Source of the DNA: Paenibacillus ihumii
GTDB lineage: Bacteria; Bacillota; Bacilli; Paenibacillales; Paenibacillaceae
Assembly (NCBI RefSeq): GCF_001403875.1
Contig: NZ_LN884299.1
Span: 868,117 to 932,116 of the forward strand
Length of the DNA stretch: 64,000 bases
Direction: 5' to 3'
Made by a program: the position numbers and the translations under genes. This document shows, piece after piece, positions 52,708 through 62,675 of the stretch; positions within the stretch are counted from its first letter, which is position 1; every line of letters starts with the position of its first letter. The notes below the pieces were generated by a model. The model did no database searches and was not told the DNA's origin. It was given only the letters and a program-made list of their open reading frames with translations.

Positions 52708-54228
52708 CTAACGATGAAGCATCGGGCTGTTCAGCACTTTATATTCCTTCGCGCTGACTCCGCATAATTTGCTGAAATAGGCGGAGAAATACTTGTAGTC
52801 CTTGTACCCTACCAATTCGGCGATTTCATAGTATTTCAAATCACTGTTTAGAATAAGCTCCTTCGCCTTTTCGATGCGAATGCGATTCACCCACTCTTTA
52901 AAGGAATAACCGGTTTCACTTTTGAAGATTCTGCTCAAATAACCGGTGGAAATGTAAACGGCCTTGGCAACATCGGTCAGCTTGAGATCCTTGTTATAAT
53001 TCTGGCTGATATAATCCAGTGCGGCTGCAAACTGCACATTTTTATAATCCGTCTCCAGGTTTGGCTTGGCCAGGCTCAGCATCAGCTCAATCACTTCCTC
53101 GGGCGTTTCCGTTTCAGCAACAATTTCCGCCGTTCTACGGGCGTCGTTTTGCCTTTCCATCACAGCCTCCATCAGCACGATGATCCGGTTCACCGATTCC
53201 AGAAAGCACGACCGTGAGACGGTATTTTGACGCATAAACTCAGCGTATTCCTGGATAGCTTGTTCAATATGGGCAGCATTTCTGGACAATACCGCGGAGA
53301 TGACCTTGCTCTCGCTATCCTGTATCTCACTTGGTCCGATGCTAGGAAATATATCTGTTGGGGCAACCTCCGTATATTGCCGCTCCATGTTCCAGAAGCA
53401 GGCATCCAGTGCCCTATCCAGAAGCGCATAAGCGCAGGAGAACTCCTCGAGCGAATCGATCCGGTTCATTAACACCATACTGTTGCCGAAAATATAAGGC
53501 TTGAGATTGGCCAGTGTCTTGTCCATAACCTCCTCCGAAACACCCTGCGCACCAACATTCAATACCGTTACGAGCTTGCCGTCATCCATGAAAAATACAA
53601 AGGGCTCGAGCTCCTGAAAAGCCTGCACAAAATGGTTGTACACCGGCCAGTCGTCGTTTGCAACACAGCGGGCGAGCAGCATCGAATAGCAGGGGCCCGG
53701 CAGCGGCATATCCAGCTTTTCGGCCTTTTTCTGAAACGTGTTCAACGGAATTTCGTTTTTTAAAAATTTCGCAAACAAGGCCGATTTAATCAAATGCTGG
53801 TTTTCCTTATAGATCGTCTGCATCAGCGTCTGACGTCCATAGGCGGCATTTTCTTCCGAAATAGCATCCTTTGCCCGGAGGGCCGCCTCCAATATTTTGC
53901 CGGAATCGGCATTTTTCAGAACGAAGGAGCTGACCTTCACTTCAATTGCGCGAGTAAAGTTCTCGGTATTGCCATACGCAGAGAGAATAATCACCTTCGT
54001 GCGCGGCAAATATTCATTTAATTTTCTCGCTAGCTCAATTCCGCTCATGATCGGCATCTGGATGTCTGCAAAAACGATATCAGGGGAGAGCTGAATGGCC
54101 AGCTTCAGGCCATCTTCTCCGTTAGCCGCCTCTCCGACAATTTCCATCCCATGCTTTTCCCACGGAATCGTATAGCGAATTCCCTGACGGATAAATGCCT
54201 CGTCGTCAACGAGCAGGATTTTTATCAT
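52708..54228 (-). CDS. YesN-type response regulator, receiver plus AraC domain
   Basis: A 506-residue regulator starting MIKILLVDDEAFIRQGIRYT at ATG 54228, with AAAGGGGCTGAAG upstream; the open frame to 54279 overlaps the kinase gene. The phospho-acceptor Asp is in IVFADIQMPIMSG; the switch Lys is in SFVLKNADS, without the usual Pro. The AraC domain at the end reads LKLTDVAKAVYISTGYLSRI and YYEIAELVGYKDYKYFSAYF. It follows its kinase by four bases and is expected to regulate the divergent importer-mannosidase genes at 56285. Confidence 0.93.
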   Translation of the reverse strand: MIKILLVDDEAFIRQGIRYTIPWEKHGMEIVGEAANGEDGLKLAIQLSPDIVFADIQMPIMSGIELARKLNEYLPRTKVIILSAYGNTENFTRAIEVKVSSFVLKNADSGKILEAALRAKDAISEENAAYGRQTLMQTIYKENQHLIKSALFAKFLKNEIPLNTFQKKAEKLDMPLPGPCYSMLLARCVANDDWPVYNHFVQAFQELEPFVFFMDDGKLVTVLNVGAQGVSEEVMDKTLANLKPYIFGNSMVLMNRIDSLEEFSCAYALLDRALDACFWNMERQYTEVAPTDIFPSIGPSEIQDSESKVISAVLSRNAAHIEQAIQEYAEFMRQNTVSRSCFLESVNRIIVLMEAVMERQNDARRTAEIVAETETPEEVIELMLSLAKPNLETDYKNVQFAAALDYISQNYNKDLKLTDVAKAVYISTGYLSRIFKSETGYSFKEWVNRIRIEKAKELILNSDLKYYEIAELVGYKDYKYFSAYFSKLCGVSAKEYKVLNSPMLHR

Positions 54229-54232
54229 GTCT

Positions 54233-56020
54233 TCAGCCCCTTTGTTTTTCATTGTTGTCGTCCGAAAGCGAAATTTCACGGGAATCGGCCTCTTTATTCC
54301 TCAGCTTTTGCGTAATTTGAAAGACGCTGAATCCGTCACGCAAAAAACAACCAAGATGAAAGCCCTTTCCATTCTTCAGAGCGATCCGCTCCTTAATGTT
54401 CCGTAGAGCAAAGCCCCGCATGCCGCTGCCCTCTTCCTCCAGCAGGCGGTTAATTTCAGTGACGTCCACCGGGGTACCATTGTTCATGACCTCGTAAACG
54501 AGTGAATTCTCATTTTCGTAAATTTGAACCTTTACGATGCCATGGGTGCTGTTCTTCAGACCATGAAGAAGTGCGTTTTCGACCAGCGGCTGCAGCAGAA
54601 GGCGCAGGACGTAATAAGACTTCAAATGCTCCGGACAATCGATGTCGAACACGAACTGGTCGCCGTAGCGGATTCGTTGGATATGGATGTAGCAGCTTAG
54701 ATGCTCCAGCTCCTCCGCCAGCGTCACCATGTCACTGTTGTTGGGGGAGAGCGTCATGCGCATCATTTTCGACATATTTGAAACCATCGAGCTGACATTT
54801 TTGGTATCGCCCATCTCCGACATCCAGTAGATCGTATCCAGCGTGTTATATAAAAAATGGGGGTTGATCTGTGTTTGCAGGGCGCTTAGCTGAGCTTGCT
54901 GTAATTTCAAATTCCCCATGTAGACTTCTTTATATAGAAAGTCCAGCCGCCGCGCCATACGGTTGAAATTGTTGGCCAGCACCGCGATTTCATCATTTCT
55001 CTTCACGTCGATGCGCACGGAGAAATCCTCATTGGAGATCGACTTCATGCGCTTGCCTAGCTTGACGAGCGGAGCCGTGATAATCTGGGAAAAAGTGAAG
55101 GACAATAGCAGCGTAAACAGGAGCACAAGCACCACCGTCAGCGATAGGCCCTTAAGAAGCGTTTCCTTAATAATCGTTAAAATATTCGGTTTTACAATGC
55201 TGTATAAAACGAATGGAGTTCGTTCTATTTTATGGGCGGAAATGAAGTATTGCCCGTTGATCTGCGTATTGGCCGAGCTGGAAGCCAACTGGAGAAGATG
55301 CGGATAGGAAATGTCCCCCTTCAGATTGGCGTAGCTTTGGCCGGAGCTCGTATCCACAAGGAGCTTGTTATTCTCATCAATGATAAAATAGGAGACCTCG
55401 TGGTTGATCCGGTCCGACATCAGAGTATCAATAAGCTGCTTCCGGCTCATGGCGATTTTGATAAAGCCGAGCTCCTCGGACAAATTGCTCGGATTCCTTA
55501 GCATTCGGGTTAGAGTAATATGGCTGTATGCTTCTTTTGGCGTATCCTGCAGGCTGGAAACGTCGCGATAATCCCAATAGGGTCTCGATTCCCCGGCTCG
55601 CGCAGCTTCCAGATCTTCCTTCGATATTTTTAACGAAATGCCTACATTAATAGAGGCTTGATCCCGCGAAAGGAGAGAAATGCCGCGAATGCCGTTGGAG
55701 AAACCGTAGGGCATAGACAGCAGGATGCTATTGGCGTTGCTGGTCAGCGTGAAATAGTTCTCATCATCCTTCGGCTTGCTCAAGAAGGCTCTCAGATTCG
55801 TTTCCATTAATGGATAGGTCGTAAGATCCAGCGCGTCGGTAAAAAACTGATCTGCGCTTTTGCCAATTCCATGGATATGGTTCGAAAAAAGCGCTTGCAA
55901 ATCTTTTTTGGTGCTCTCATAAAAAATGCTGATGGCTACGGAATAAATCGTAAGAATCGGGATCATCACGAGGCAGATGAAGAACAGCATAAGCTTTTTA
56001 CGCATAGTCACAGGGCGCAC
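54233..56020 (-). CDS. YesM-type sensor histidine kinase
   Basis: A 595-residue kinase. The first membrane helix is MLFFICLVMIPILTIYSVAI, the second is about 298-320 (SLTVVLVLLFTLLLSFTF). HAMP, then the His motif LQTQINPHFLYNTLDTI, then the ATPase domain with NNGTPVD and SGMRGFALRNI. The N-box and G-boxes are looser than in the other two kinases. GTG 56020 sits directly after GGGGGAG; GTG 56011 or ATG 56005 are alternative starts with better spacing. Confidence 0.92.
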   Translation of the reverse strand: MRPVTMRKKLMLFFICLVMIPILTIYSVAISIFYESTKKDLQALFSNHIHGIGKSADQFFTDALDLTTYPLMETNLRAFLSKPKDDENYFTLTSNANSILLSMPYGFSNGIRGISLLSRDQASINVGISLKISKEDLEAARAGESRPYWDYRDVSSLQDTPKEAYSHITLTRMLRNPSNLSEELGFIKIAMSRKQLIDTLMSDRINHEVSYFIIDENNKLLVDTSSGQSYANLKGDISYPHLLQLASSSANTQINGQYFISAHKIERTPFVLYSIVKPNILTIIKETLLKGLSLTVVLVLLFTLLLSFTFSQIITAPLVKLGKRMKSISNEDFSVRIDVKRNDEIAVLANNFNRMARRLDFLYKEVYMGNLKLQQAQLSALQTQINPHFLYNTLDTIYWMSEMGDTKNVSSMVSNMSKMMRMTLSPNNSDMVTLAEELEHLSCYIHIQRIRYGDQFVFDIDCPEHLKSYYVLRLLLQPLVENALLHGLKNSTHGIVKVQIYENENSLVYEVMNNGTPVDVTEINRLLEEEGSGMRGFALRNIKERIALKNGKGFHLGCFLRDGFSVFQITQKLRNKEADSREISLSDDNNEKQRG

Positions 56021-56284
56021 ACTCCCCCTTGTTGTTATGAATTTATTCTGTCATTGCGCCGGACAGGTGTCAATTGTCCTATGCTAATTTAATGAGAAGG
56101 TCATTTTTTGCGATAAATATCAAATTTTAAGGATATCGTTCGCAACAAGGAAAGAGGTCGACCCCATTTTTCTTTAGATAATGACAAAATACGAGGATAA
56201 TGAAGACAAGAAAGCGGATACAAAATGAGTCCCACGTCTTCTATAGTTAGGTTATGAAATCAAATATACATTTGGAGGGGCAAC

Positions 56285-57643
56285 ATGAAAAAGAAAAAGA
56301 TCATTCAAATCATCTCATTTCTGGCAGCTCTCTCGCTAATCCTTTCTGCCTGTGGCGGCGGCGGAAGCGGCAATGGCGGAACTTCCTCCGGCAACTCCGG
56401 GGCAAGCGGGGCAAAGGGCGAACAGATTCAATTGACCTTCTCGCACTATTATTTGGAGGAGGAGCGTCCCACAAGCGCAGAAATGGACAGCTATATGACA
56501 CTGGTTGAAGAGTGGGAAGCGAACAATCCGAATGTCAATCTGGTACAGTCGGTCATGTCGCAGGCGGATTATTCGACGAAAATCCAGGCGCAGGCCGCCG
56601 TCAACGAAATCCCGGACATCTTCTTCTTAAAAGGTTCCTGGGTAAGCAATTTTGCAAACAACGACCTGCTGATGCCGATCAACGACTACCTTGATCAATA
56701 TGAGCACAAGGACAAGTTCCGCAAAGGCGTGTTTGATGCAGCTACGCGGGACGGCAACATTTACGGGATTCCGAATCAGCTATCGATTACCTCGGTTGTT
56801 TTTTATAACGAACAAATGTGGAAAGAAATCGGCTATGACCGTTTTCCAGATAATTGGGAAGACATTTACAAGGCCGCAGAGAAATTTAATGAAAAGGGAA
56901 TCTCCGCTATCGCACTGGGCAACAAGGACAAATGGCCGGCCGAATCCAGCATCCTATCGACCATGGGCGACCGTTTCACAGGCACCGATTGGACGAATTC
57001 GATTATAGCCCGTGACGGCAGCGCGAAATTTACCGACCCTGAGTTTGTAAGCGCACTCGATCAGATGCAGAGCATTGCCGCCAACAAAGTGTTTAACCCT
57101 GATTTCAATATCATCTCGAATGCACAGGCTGAGGAATATTACGCACAGGGCAAGGCGGCGGCTACCATTGACGGCCATTGGGCGCTTAGCTACCTGCTGT
57201 CCAATGCCTCGGAGGAAGTGCTAAGCCAGACCAAGGTTGCGATTCTGCCGCCCGTGGATGGTGGAAAAGGCGATAACAACACGATCTCCGGCGGTGCCGG
57301 CTGGTATGTGGCGCTCAACAAAAATCTGGAAGGCGCGAAGCTCGATGCAGCTATGGATTTCCTGTTCAGCACGGCGGGTTATGACTTTTCCAGAGTTTAT
57401 GCCGAAAAATACGGCATGACCGGCCCAAGCCTGATTGAAGGCACCGATTTGACGCAGTTTCCGCAATTGACACAGGATTTTGCCGCATTGACCGGCTCCC
57501 TGACGTTTACGCCGATCTACGACATGCTGATGGAAGGCTCCATTATCGAAAGCATGAATACGGGTCTGCAGGAAGTGCTGAACGGTACGAAAACAGGCCA
57601 GGAGCTGGCCGCGCAGCTTCAGTCCGGGCAGGACAGCCTGTAA
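56285..57643 (+). CDS. Extracellular sugar-binding lipoprotein
   Basis: A 452-residue family 1 binding protein. Signal MKKKKIIQIISFLAALSLIL and lipobox SAC with lipidated Cys 23, then a Gly/Ser linker. QAAVNEIPDIFFLKGSWVSN and ATIDGHWALSYLL are typical. GGAGGGG precedes the ATG. It heads an operon with two permeases, beta-mannosidase, a cupin sugar isomerase and a polyol dehydrogenase, so mannan oligosaccharides are the best guess for its ligand. Confidence 0.93.
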   Translation: MKKKKIIQIISFLAALSLILSACGGGGSGNGGTSSGNSGASGAKGEQIQLTFSHYYLEEERPTSAEMDSYMTLVEEWEANNPNVNLVQSVMSQADYSTKIQAQAAVNEIPDIFFLKGSWVSNFANNDLLMPINDYLDQYEHKDKFRKGVFDAATRDGNIYGIPNQLSITSVVFYNEQMWKEIGYDRFPDNWEDIYKAAEKFNEKGISAIALGNKDKWPAESSILSTMGDRFTGTDWTNSIIARDGSAKFTDPEFVSALDQMQSIAANKVFNPDFNIISNAQAEEYYAQGKAAATIDGHWALSYLLSNASEEVLSQTKVAILPPVDGGKGDNNTISGGAGWYVALNKNLEGAKLDAAMDFLFSTAGYDFSRVYAEKYGMTGPSLIEGTDLTQFPQLTQDFAALTGSLTFTPIYDMLMEGSIIESMNTGLQEVLNGTKTGQELAAQLQSGQDSL

Positions 57644-57725
57644 CCGCCGCGATGGTTCAAGCTGCTGGCACCGCTCGCGTGCCGGCAGCTTGCATCCATT
57701 CGTTAATTAAGGAGGAAGCAGCTAC

Positions 57726-58619
57726 ATGAACCAGGCAATTCGTCCGTCAAGGAAGGCTTTCATATTGTACATGCTGCCGGGCTTTATCCTGTACACCTTT
57801 ATCGTATTTGTTCCGATCGTCCTGGCCTTTTATTACGGGTTCTTTGACTGGTCGGGCGGGACGAAGATGAATTATATCGGTTTGGATAATTTTATAGCGC
57901 TGGCTAAGGACGACATTTTCATCCAATCTTTTGTCAACAACATTTATCTTACGGTGCTGTGCATCGTCGGACAAATCGGCTTCGCCTTCTTGTTCGCCAT
58001 ACTGCTGAATACAAGAGGCGTCAGATTCAAGGCCTTTCACAGAACGATGTCTTACTTTCCGTCGGTATTATCGGCGGTCGTGATCGGCTTTATTTGGACG
58101 ATGCTCTATGACTACAACTATGGCTTAATCAATATTTTTCTTAAGCAAATCGGAAAAGCGGAATGGATTCAGCCCTGGCTGAACAATGAGAGTCTTGCGC
58201 TGACCCTGGTTGCGATTCCATTGATTTGGCAATATATCGGATATTACATGATTATCATCCTCTCCGCTCTAGCTTCCATTGACCCGCAGGTGCTGGAAAT
58301 GGCGGAGATCGACGGGGCGAACGGCTGGAAGAAGGCGATCCACATCACTTTGCCTCTCGTAAAGAACACGCTGATCGTCTGCGTAACGCTCTGTATCGCG
58401 GGGACGATGAAGGTCTTTGACCACATCTATGTGATGACCGGCGGAGGGCCGGGGACTTCAAGCAACGTGATGGCGTTAAACGCTTATAAGACGTCCTTCC
58501 TCAGCTATAAGATGGGTTACGGCAGCGCGATGTCGATCGGCATCCTGATTCTGAGCCTGATATTTATCGCCGGAACGAGATGGCTGCTGTTGAGCTTTAC
58601 GAAGGACAAGGAGGTGTGA
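57726..58619 (+). CDS. Sugar ABC transporter permease (MalF-like)
   Basis: A 297-residue permease: six helices, EAA loop LEMAEIDGANGWKKAIHITL and the GGGPGTSSNVMALNAY motif. AAGGAGG precedes the ATG. Between 57644 and 57725 lies a GC-rich hairpin (GCTGCTGGCACC...GTGCCGGCAGC) that could protect the binding-protein message, as is common for such operons. Confidence 0.94.
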   Translation: MNQAIRPSRKAFILYMLPGFILYTFIVFVPIVLAFYYGFFDWSGGTKMNYIGLDNFIALAKDDIFIQSFVNNIYLTVLCIVGQIGFAFLFAILLNTRGVRFKAFHRTMSYFPSVLSAVVIGFIWTMLYDYNYGLINIFLKQIGKAEWIQPWLNNESLALTLVAIPLIWQYIGYYMIIILSALASIDPQVLEMAEIDGANGWKKAIHITLPLVKNTLIVCVTLCIAGTMKVFDHIYVMTGGGPGTSSNVMALNAYKTSFLSYKMGYGSAMSIGILILSLIFIAGTRWLLLSFTKDKEV

Positions 58620-58622
58620 GTG

Positions 58623-59462
58623 ATGGGGGAGAGCAGTAAACGCCGTTTTTTGTCCGGGCTGGTTCCTAATCTGGTTTTGGCCGTTTTCTCCATAACCTGC
58701 ATATTTCCGGCGATATGGCTATTCTATTCTTCGCTTAAAGGGAAGGCCGAGTTCTACGCCAATCCGATTTCATTGCCGCACAGCCCGAACTTTCAGCAAT
58801 ATATTGCGATTCTGACTAAAAGCAAAATTCTGCTGTGGATGGGCAACACCATCCGGAATAGCGTGCTGTCGCTCGCGATTATCCTGATTCTTGGCTTTAT
58901 TGTCGGTTACTTTCTTTCCCGCTTCCGGTTTAAAGGGAAAAATGCGCTTTACAACTACTACCTGCTCGGGATGCTGGTTCCGATTCATGCTTTAATGGTG
59001 CCGATGTACGTGCTGTTTACGAAAACCGGGATGGGCGATCAATGGTACACGCTGATTCTACCGTATGCGGCCTTCGGTTTGCCGATTTCGATTTTCCTGG
59101 TAGAGAGCTATGTGCGAAGCATTCCCATTGAAGTAGAGGAGGCTGCGAATATCGATGGCTGCAGCTTCCATCGCACTCTGTTCCGCATCGTGCTTCCAAT
59201 GTGCCAGCCGATCCTTGTTACCGTCGGCATCATTCAATTTTTTATCGTATGGAATGAATTTACGTTTGCGTTGATCCTGATCAGCAAGGAAACCCTGATG
59301 ACCGTGCCTGTCGGCATCACGCTGTTCAAAGGACAGTTCGTTACCGATTATCCGAAAATGATGGCCTCAATGCTGATCGCTATTTTTCCCGCTATGGCAC
59401 TATATTTCGCGTTCTCCAAGCAGATCATCAAGGGCATGGTCGCCGGTTCGGTCAAGGGTTGA
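58623..59462 (+). CDS. Sugar ABC transporter permease (MalG-like)
   Basis: A 279-residue permease: six helices, EAA loop VEEAANIDGCSFHRTLFRIV, end KQIIKGMVAGSVKG. ATG 58623 follows AAGGAGG (overlapping the upstream stop) and is preferred to GTG 58620. No ATPase in the operon. Confidence 0.94.
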   Translation: MGESSKRRFLSGLVPNLVLAVFSITCIFPAIWLFYSSLKGKAEFYANPISLPHSPNFQQYIAILTKSKILLWMGNTIRNSVLSLAIILILGFIVGYFLSRFRFKGKNALYNYYLLGMLVPIHALMVPMYVLFTKTGMGDQWYTLILPYAAFGLPISIFLVESYVRSIPIEVEEAANIDGCSFHRTLFRIVLPMCQPILVTVGIIQFFIVWNEFTFALILISKETLMTVPVGITLFKGQFVTDYPKMMASMLIAIFPAMALYFAFSKQIIKGMVAGSVKG

Positions 59463-59517
59463 TTCGCACCAATGAAACAGGAATGACAACAATTACACAT
59501 CAAGGATGGGGAGACTT

Positions 59518-62034
59518 ATGAAAAGATTTGATTTAAACGACGCATGGCTTCTGCATGAGGCGCCGCTGCACTGGGGCAAAGACAGCCTGGCGGCTGTAAA
59601 AGCTTTGAAGGAAGGCTGGTATCCTTGCTCGCTTCCAACCGATGTTCGCATACCTCTGATCGAGAATGGCATAATTCAGGAGCCGCTGGAGTCCGATCAT
59701 GCGCTCGCCAGCGAATGGATCGAACAGCGTTCCTGGTGGTACACCAAGGAATTCGACGGCGCGGGTATCGATTTTGACAGTGACATTATTGAGCTAGTCA
59801 TTGAAACGATCGACACGAACAGCGATATTTTCGTCAACGATCAATATGTCGGCAGCCATCGCAACGTGCATTATCCGTTCGTCCGCAACATCAAGGATGT
59901 TCTGACTCCCGGGAAAAACACGCTTACGGTGCGCGTCACTACCGGGCTGGAGGACGTTACCGACAACGATTTGTCGGAGCTCAACTGGGCGACCTGCCGT
60001 GAATACGATAACGGCGGCAAAGACCGCGGCGACTATCGCCGTTCCTACGTAAGACGTCCGCAATATACAGTGGGCTGGGACTGGGGGCCGCGCGTTGTCA
60101 CCTGCGGGCTTGGCGGAAATGCATACCTGCGCTGCGAGAAAGAGATCGCGGTTCGCGAGGTGAAGCTCGTAACCGTTAGCGCAGCTCAGACAGCTCGGCT
60201 GAAAGCGACGGTCAACATCGAGAACCTGGACATCATCGGGACGATAAACTGCGATCTGCAGATCGACATTTCCTATGACGGACAATCCTGTGTGACGAAG
60301 AAGCTCGAGAACCTGCTTCTGACCTCCGGCACGAACTATTTTGACGTGGATCTCGAGGTGGAGAATGCCCGGCTGTGGTGGCCTGCGGGACATGGCGATC
60401 ATCCGCTGTACGATGTGCGGGTATCTGCAGCGAGCGCAAATGCGAAGACCGAATATCCCGCATTTCAATTCGGCATCCGGACGGTCGAGCTGGATACGTC
60501 CATCTTGCGCGGCGAAGAACGCAATTTCCGGCTGATCGTCAACGGCGTTCCTATTTTCAGCAAAGGGGGCAACTGGGTTCCAGCCGATTTCATCCATGCG
60601 CGTGTTACTGACGAGAAGTATGAGACCTTGATCCGCGAGGCGGTGGAGGCGAATTTCAACATGCTGCGCGTCTGGGGCGGCGGGCTGTTCGAGCGGGATA
60701 TTTTCTACGATTTGTGCGACCGGAACGGTCTGCTGGTGTGGCAGGATTTCATGATGGCCTGCTCCACTTATCCTGACCACAAACGGGAGTTCCGCGATGA
60801 GATGCGGGCCGAGATGGACTATCAGACCAAGCGCCTGCGCAACCGGGCATCCATTGCCTTGTTCTGCGGAACTAACGAAGTCCACTGGATCTTTAACAAA
60901 TATGACAATCCGCGATGGCAGATCGAGTTCAAGCATGAGAAGCAGTACGGCTTATATATTGCGAATATTCTCGCGAAAGAGATCATGTACAACAACTGCT
61001 CCCATATACCTTACTGGAACAGCTCGCCGTACGGCGGGGCGCTTCCGAACGACGATACGGTCGGCGATGTCCATCGCTGGCATAACGCCTTCATGAGCCT
61101 TAATATGGACGAGCGCATCGAGCCGATGGACTTCGATACGGTGAACTCCAAATTCGTGAGCGAATACGGCTTCGTCGGCCCTTGTTCTTTGGAGAGTACG
61201 AAGAAGTATTTGGGCGGGGAAGAAATCGACTTCGACAGCGAAGTATGGCAAATGCACTGCAACGTGTTTGAAAAAGGAACCGTCGTCACGGGCATCGCTA
61301 AAAACTACCTTGACCGCATCGACAATTTATCCATCGAGGACTATCTGCTGTACGGCGGCATGGTGCACTCGCTCATGCTGGAGTATTCGCTGGAAGCGAT
61401 CCGATTCAAGGAGGATTGCGGCGGCGCGCTGTTCTGGATGTACAACGATGCCTGGGGCGAGGTCGGCTGGACGATTATCGATTATTATCTGAGCCGCAAA
61501 ATCCCGTACTACGGCGTAAAACGCGCTCTGGCCCATACGAAGCTGTCGATGCGCGTGGTGGACGGAAACGTCGTAGTTCAGGGGATGAATGATACGGCAG
61601 AGAAGGTGAGTTTTCAGGCGGAATACGGCTATATTTCGTTCGACGGAACAGTTCGGCAGACGAGAACGCTGGAGATTTCCCTTGAGCCGCACAGCCGGGT
61701 TTACCTGCTTACGGAGAAGCTGCCGGATCAGGACTACACCAAAGGCAGCATGATGCTGATTCCAGATTCAGAGACTGTGAACTCCATATCCCTGCGGACA
61801 GGCGATATGAAGACGATGGTATTCGATCCATCGCCGGTGGAAATCGTCAGCGATGAGCAGATCGGACCGGATCGCAAAATTACGCTGACCAGCAAAGGGT
61901 ATGCGCACGGTGTATATGTTGCGGGCGGTTATGACTGCTCCGACCTCTACTTTGATCTGCTGCCGGGTGAGGTGAAGACGATTACCGTCTATTCCGCAGG
62001 CAGCGAAGCGCTAAAATTTGCTTCGGTCAGATAA
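59518..62034 (+). CDS. GH2 beta-mannosidase
   Basis: An 838-residue cytosolic enzyme. N-terminal sugar-binding domain (WWYTKEFDGAG, SDIFVNDQYVGSH), immunoglobulin-like domain, then the barrel with the GH2 acid/base Glu in LFCGTNEVHW and the nucleophile Glu in FVSEYGFVG. QYTVGWDWGPRVVT and FRLIVNGVPIFSKGGNWVPAD are characteristic of beta-mannosidases. ATG 59518 has GGGGAG upstream. It releases mannose from beta-mannan or glucomannan oligomers brought in by the importer encoded upstream. Confidence 0.95.
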   Translation: MKRFDLNDAWLLHEAPLHWGKDSLAAVKALKEGWYPCSLPTDVRIPLIENGIIQEPLESDHALASEWIEQRSWWYTKEFDGAGIDFDSDIIELVIETIDTNSDIFVNDQYVGSHRNVHYPFVRNIKDVLTPGKNTLTVRVTTGLEDVTDNDLSELNWATCREYDNGGKDRGDYRRSYVRRPQYTVGWDWGPRVVTCGLGGNAYLRCEKEIAVREVKLVTVSAAQTARLKATVNIENLDIIGTINCDLQIDISYDGQSCVTKKLENLLLTSGTNYFDVDLEVENARLWWPAGHGDHPLYDVRVSAASANAKTEYPAFQFGIRTVELDTSILRGEERNFRLIVNGVPIFSKGGNWVPADFIHARVTDEKYETLIREAVEANFNMLRVWGGGLFERDIFYDLCDRNGLLVWQDFMMACSTYPDHKREFRDEMRAEMDYQTKRLRNRASIALFCGTNEVHWIFNKYDNPRWQIEFKHEKQYGLYIANILAKEIMYNNCSHIPYWNSSPYGGALPNDDTVGDVHRWHNAFMSLNMDERIEPMDFDTVNSKFVSEYGFVGPCSLESTKKYLGGEEIDFDSEVWQMHCNVFEKGTVVTGIAKNYLDRIDNLSIEDYLLYGGMVHSLMLEYSLEAIRFKEDCGGALFWMYNDAWGEVGWTIIDYYLSRKIPYYGVKRALAHTKLSMRVVDGNVVVQGMNDTAEKVSFQAEYGYISFDGTVRQTRTLEISLEPHSRVYLLTEKLPDQDYTKGSMMLIPDSETVNSISLRTGDMKTMVFDPSPVEIVSDEQIGPDRKITLTSKGYAHGVYVAGGYDCSDLYFDLLPGEVKTITVYSAGSEALKFASVR

Positions 62035-62089
62035 ACATTAGTAAATTGCTAAATTTTTAAAACACTGGAGATAAGGAGGGGCGGCCGTT

Positions 62090-62638
62090 ATGAAAAAATC
62101 AGTATATCAGCATTTTAAGCCCATCATTCTGGATTATTTCGACAAGGCCCATATCGTGCTGACCGAACAGGAGAAGGACAATCTGGAGATCGCCGACTTC
62201 GGGCTGGATCAATTCGCGCAGGTGGGGCTTTCCATCGTTACCCTGATCAATACTGACCGCTGCTGTGCAAAGGAAATGGTGCTTTTGCCGAGACAGACCT
62301 GTCCCGAGCACAGGCACCCGGCGATTCCCGAGCTGAATTATCCGGGCAAGGAAGAGACCTTCCGCTGCCGCTACGGCACGGTGTACCTGTACGTGGAAGG
62401 CGAGCCCAGCTCGAATATTCGCGGTGTTCTGCCGGAGAGCGGCAAAGAGCATTACTCCGTATTCCATGAAATCGTGCTGAAAGAGGGCGAGCAGTATACG
62501 ATTTATCCGAATACGAAGCACTGGTTCCAGGCAGGCCCGGCAGGTGCGGTCGTATCTGAATTCAGCACCAGGAGCCTGGACGAATATGACATTTTTGCCG
62601 ATCCCCGCATTGACCGGATTCCTCGCATCGAGGACTGA
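62090..62638 (+). CDS. D-lyxose (mannose) isomerase, cupin type
   Basis: A 182-residue cupin matching the D-lyxose ketol-isomerase family (YdaE-like). Metal-binding residues are in CPEHRHP and GKEETFRCRYGTVYLYVEG, with a later His in YPNTKHWFQAG; the ending DEYDIFADPRIDRIPRI is typical. The family interconverts lyxose/xylulose and also mannose/fructose. Following a beta-mannosidase, the second reaction is the likely one: free mannose to fructose. GGAGGGGCGG precedes ATG 62090. Confidence 0.9.
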   Translation: MKKSVYQHFKPIILDYFDKAHIVLTEQEKDNLEIADFGLDQFAQVGLSIVTLINTDRCCAKEMVLLPRQTCPEHRHPAIPELNYPGKEETFRCRYGTVYLYVEGEPSSNIRGVLPESGKEHYSVFHEIVLKEGEQYTIYPNTKHWFQAGPAGAVVSEFSTRSLDEYDIFADPRIDRIPRIED

Positions 62639-62675
62639 TGAATCGAAATAATCACGCAAGATGGAGGCGTTTCTG

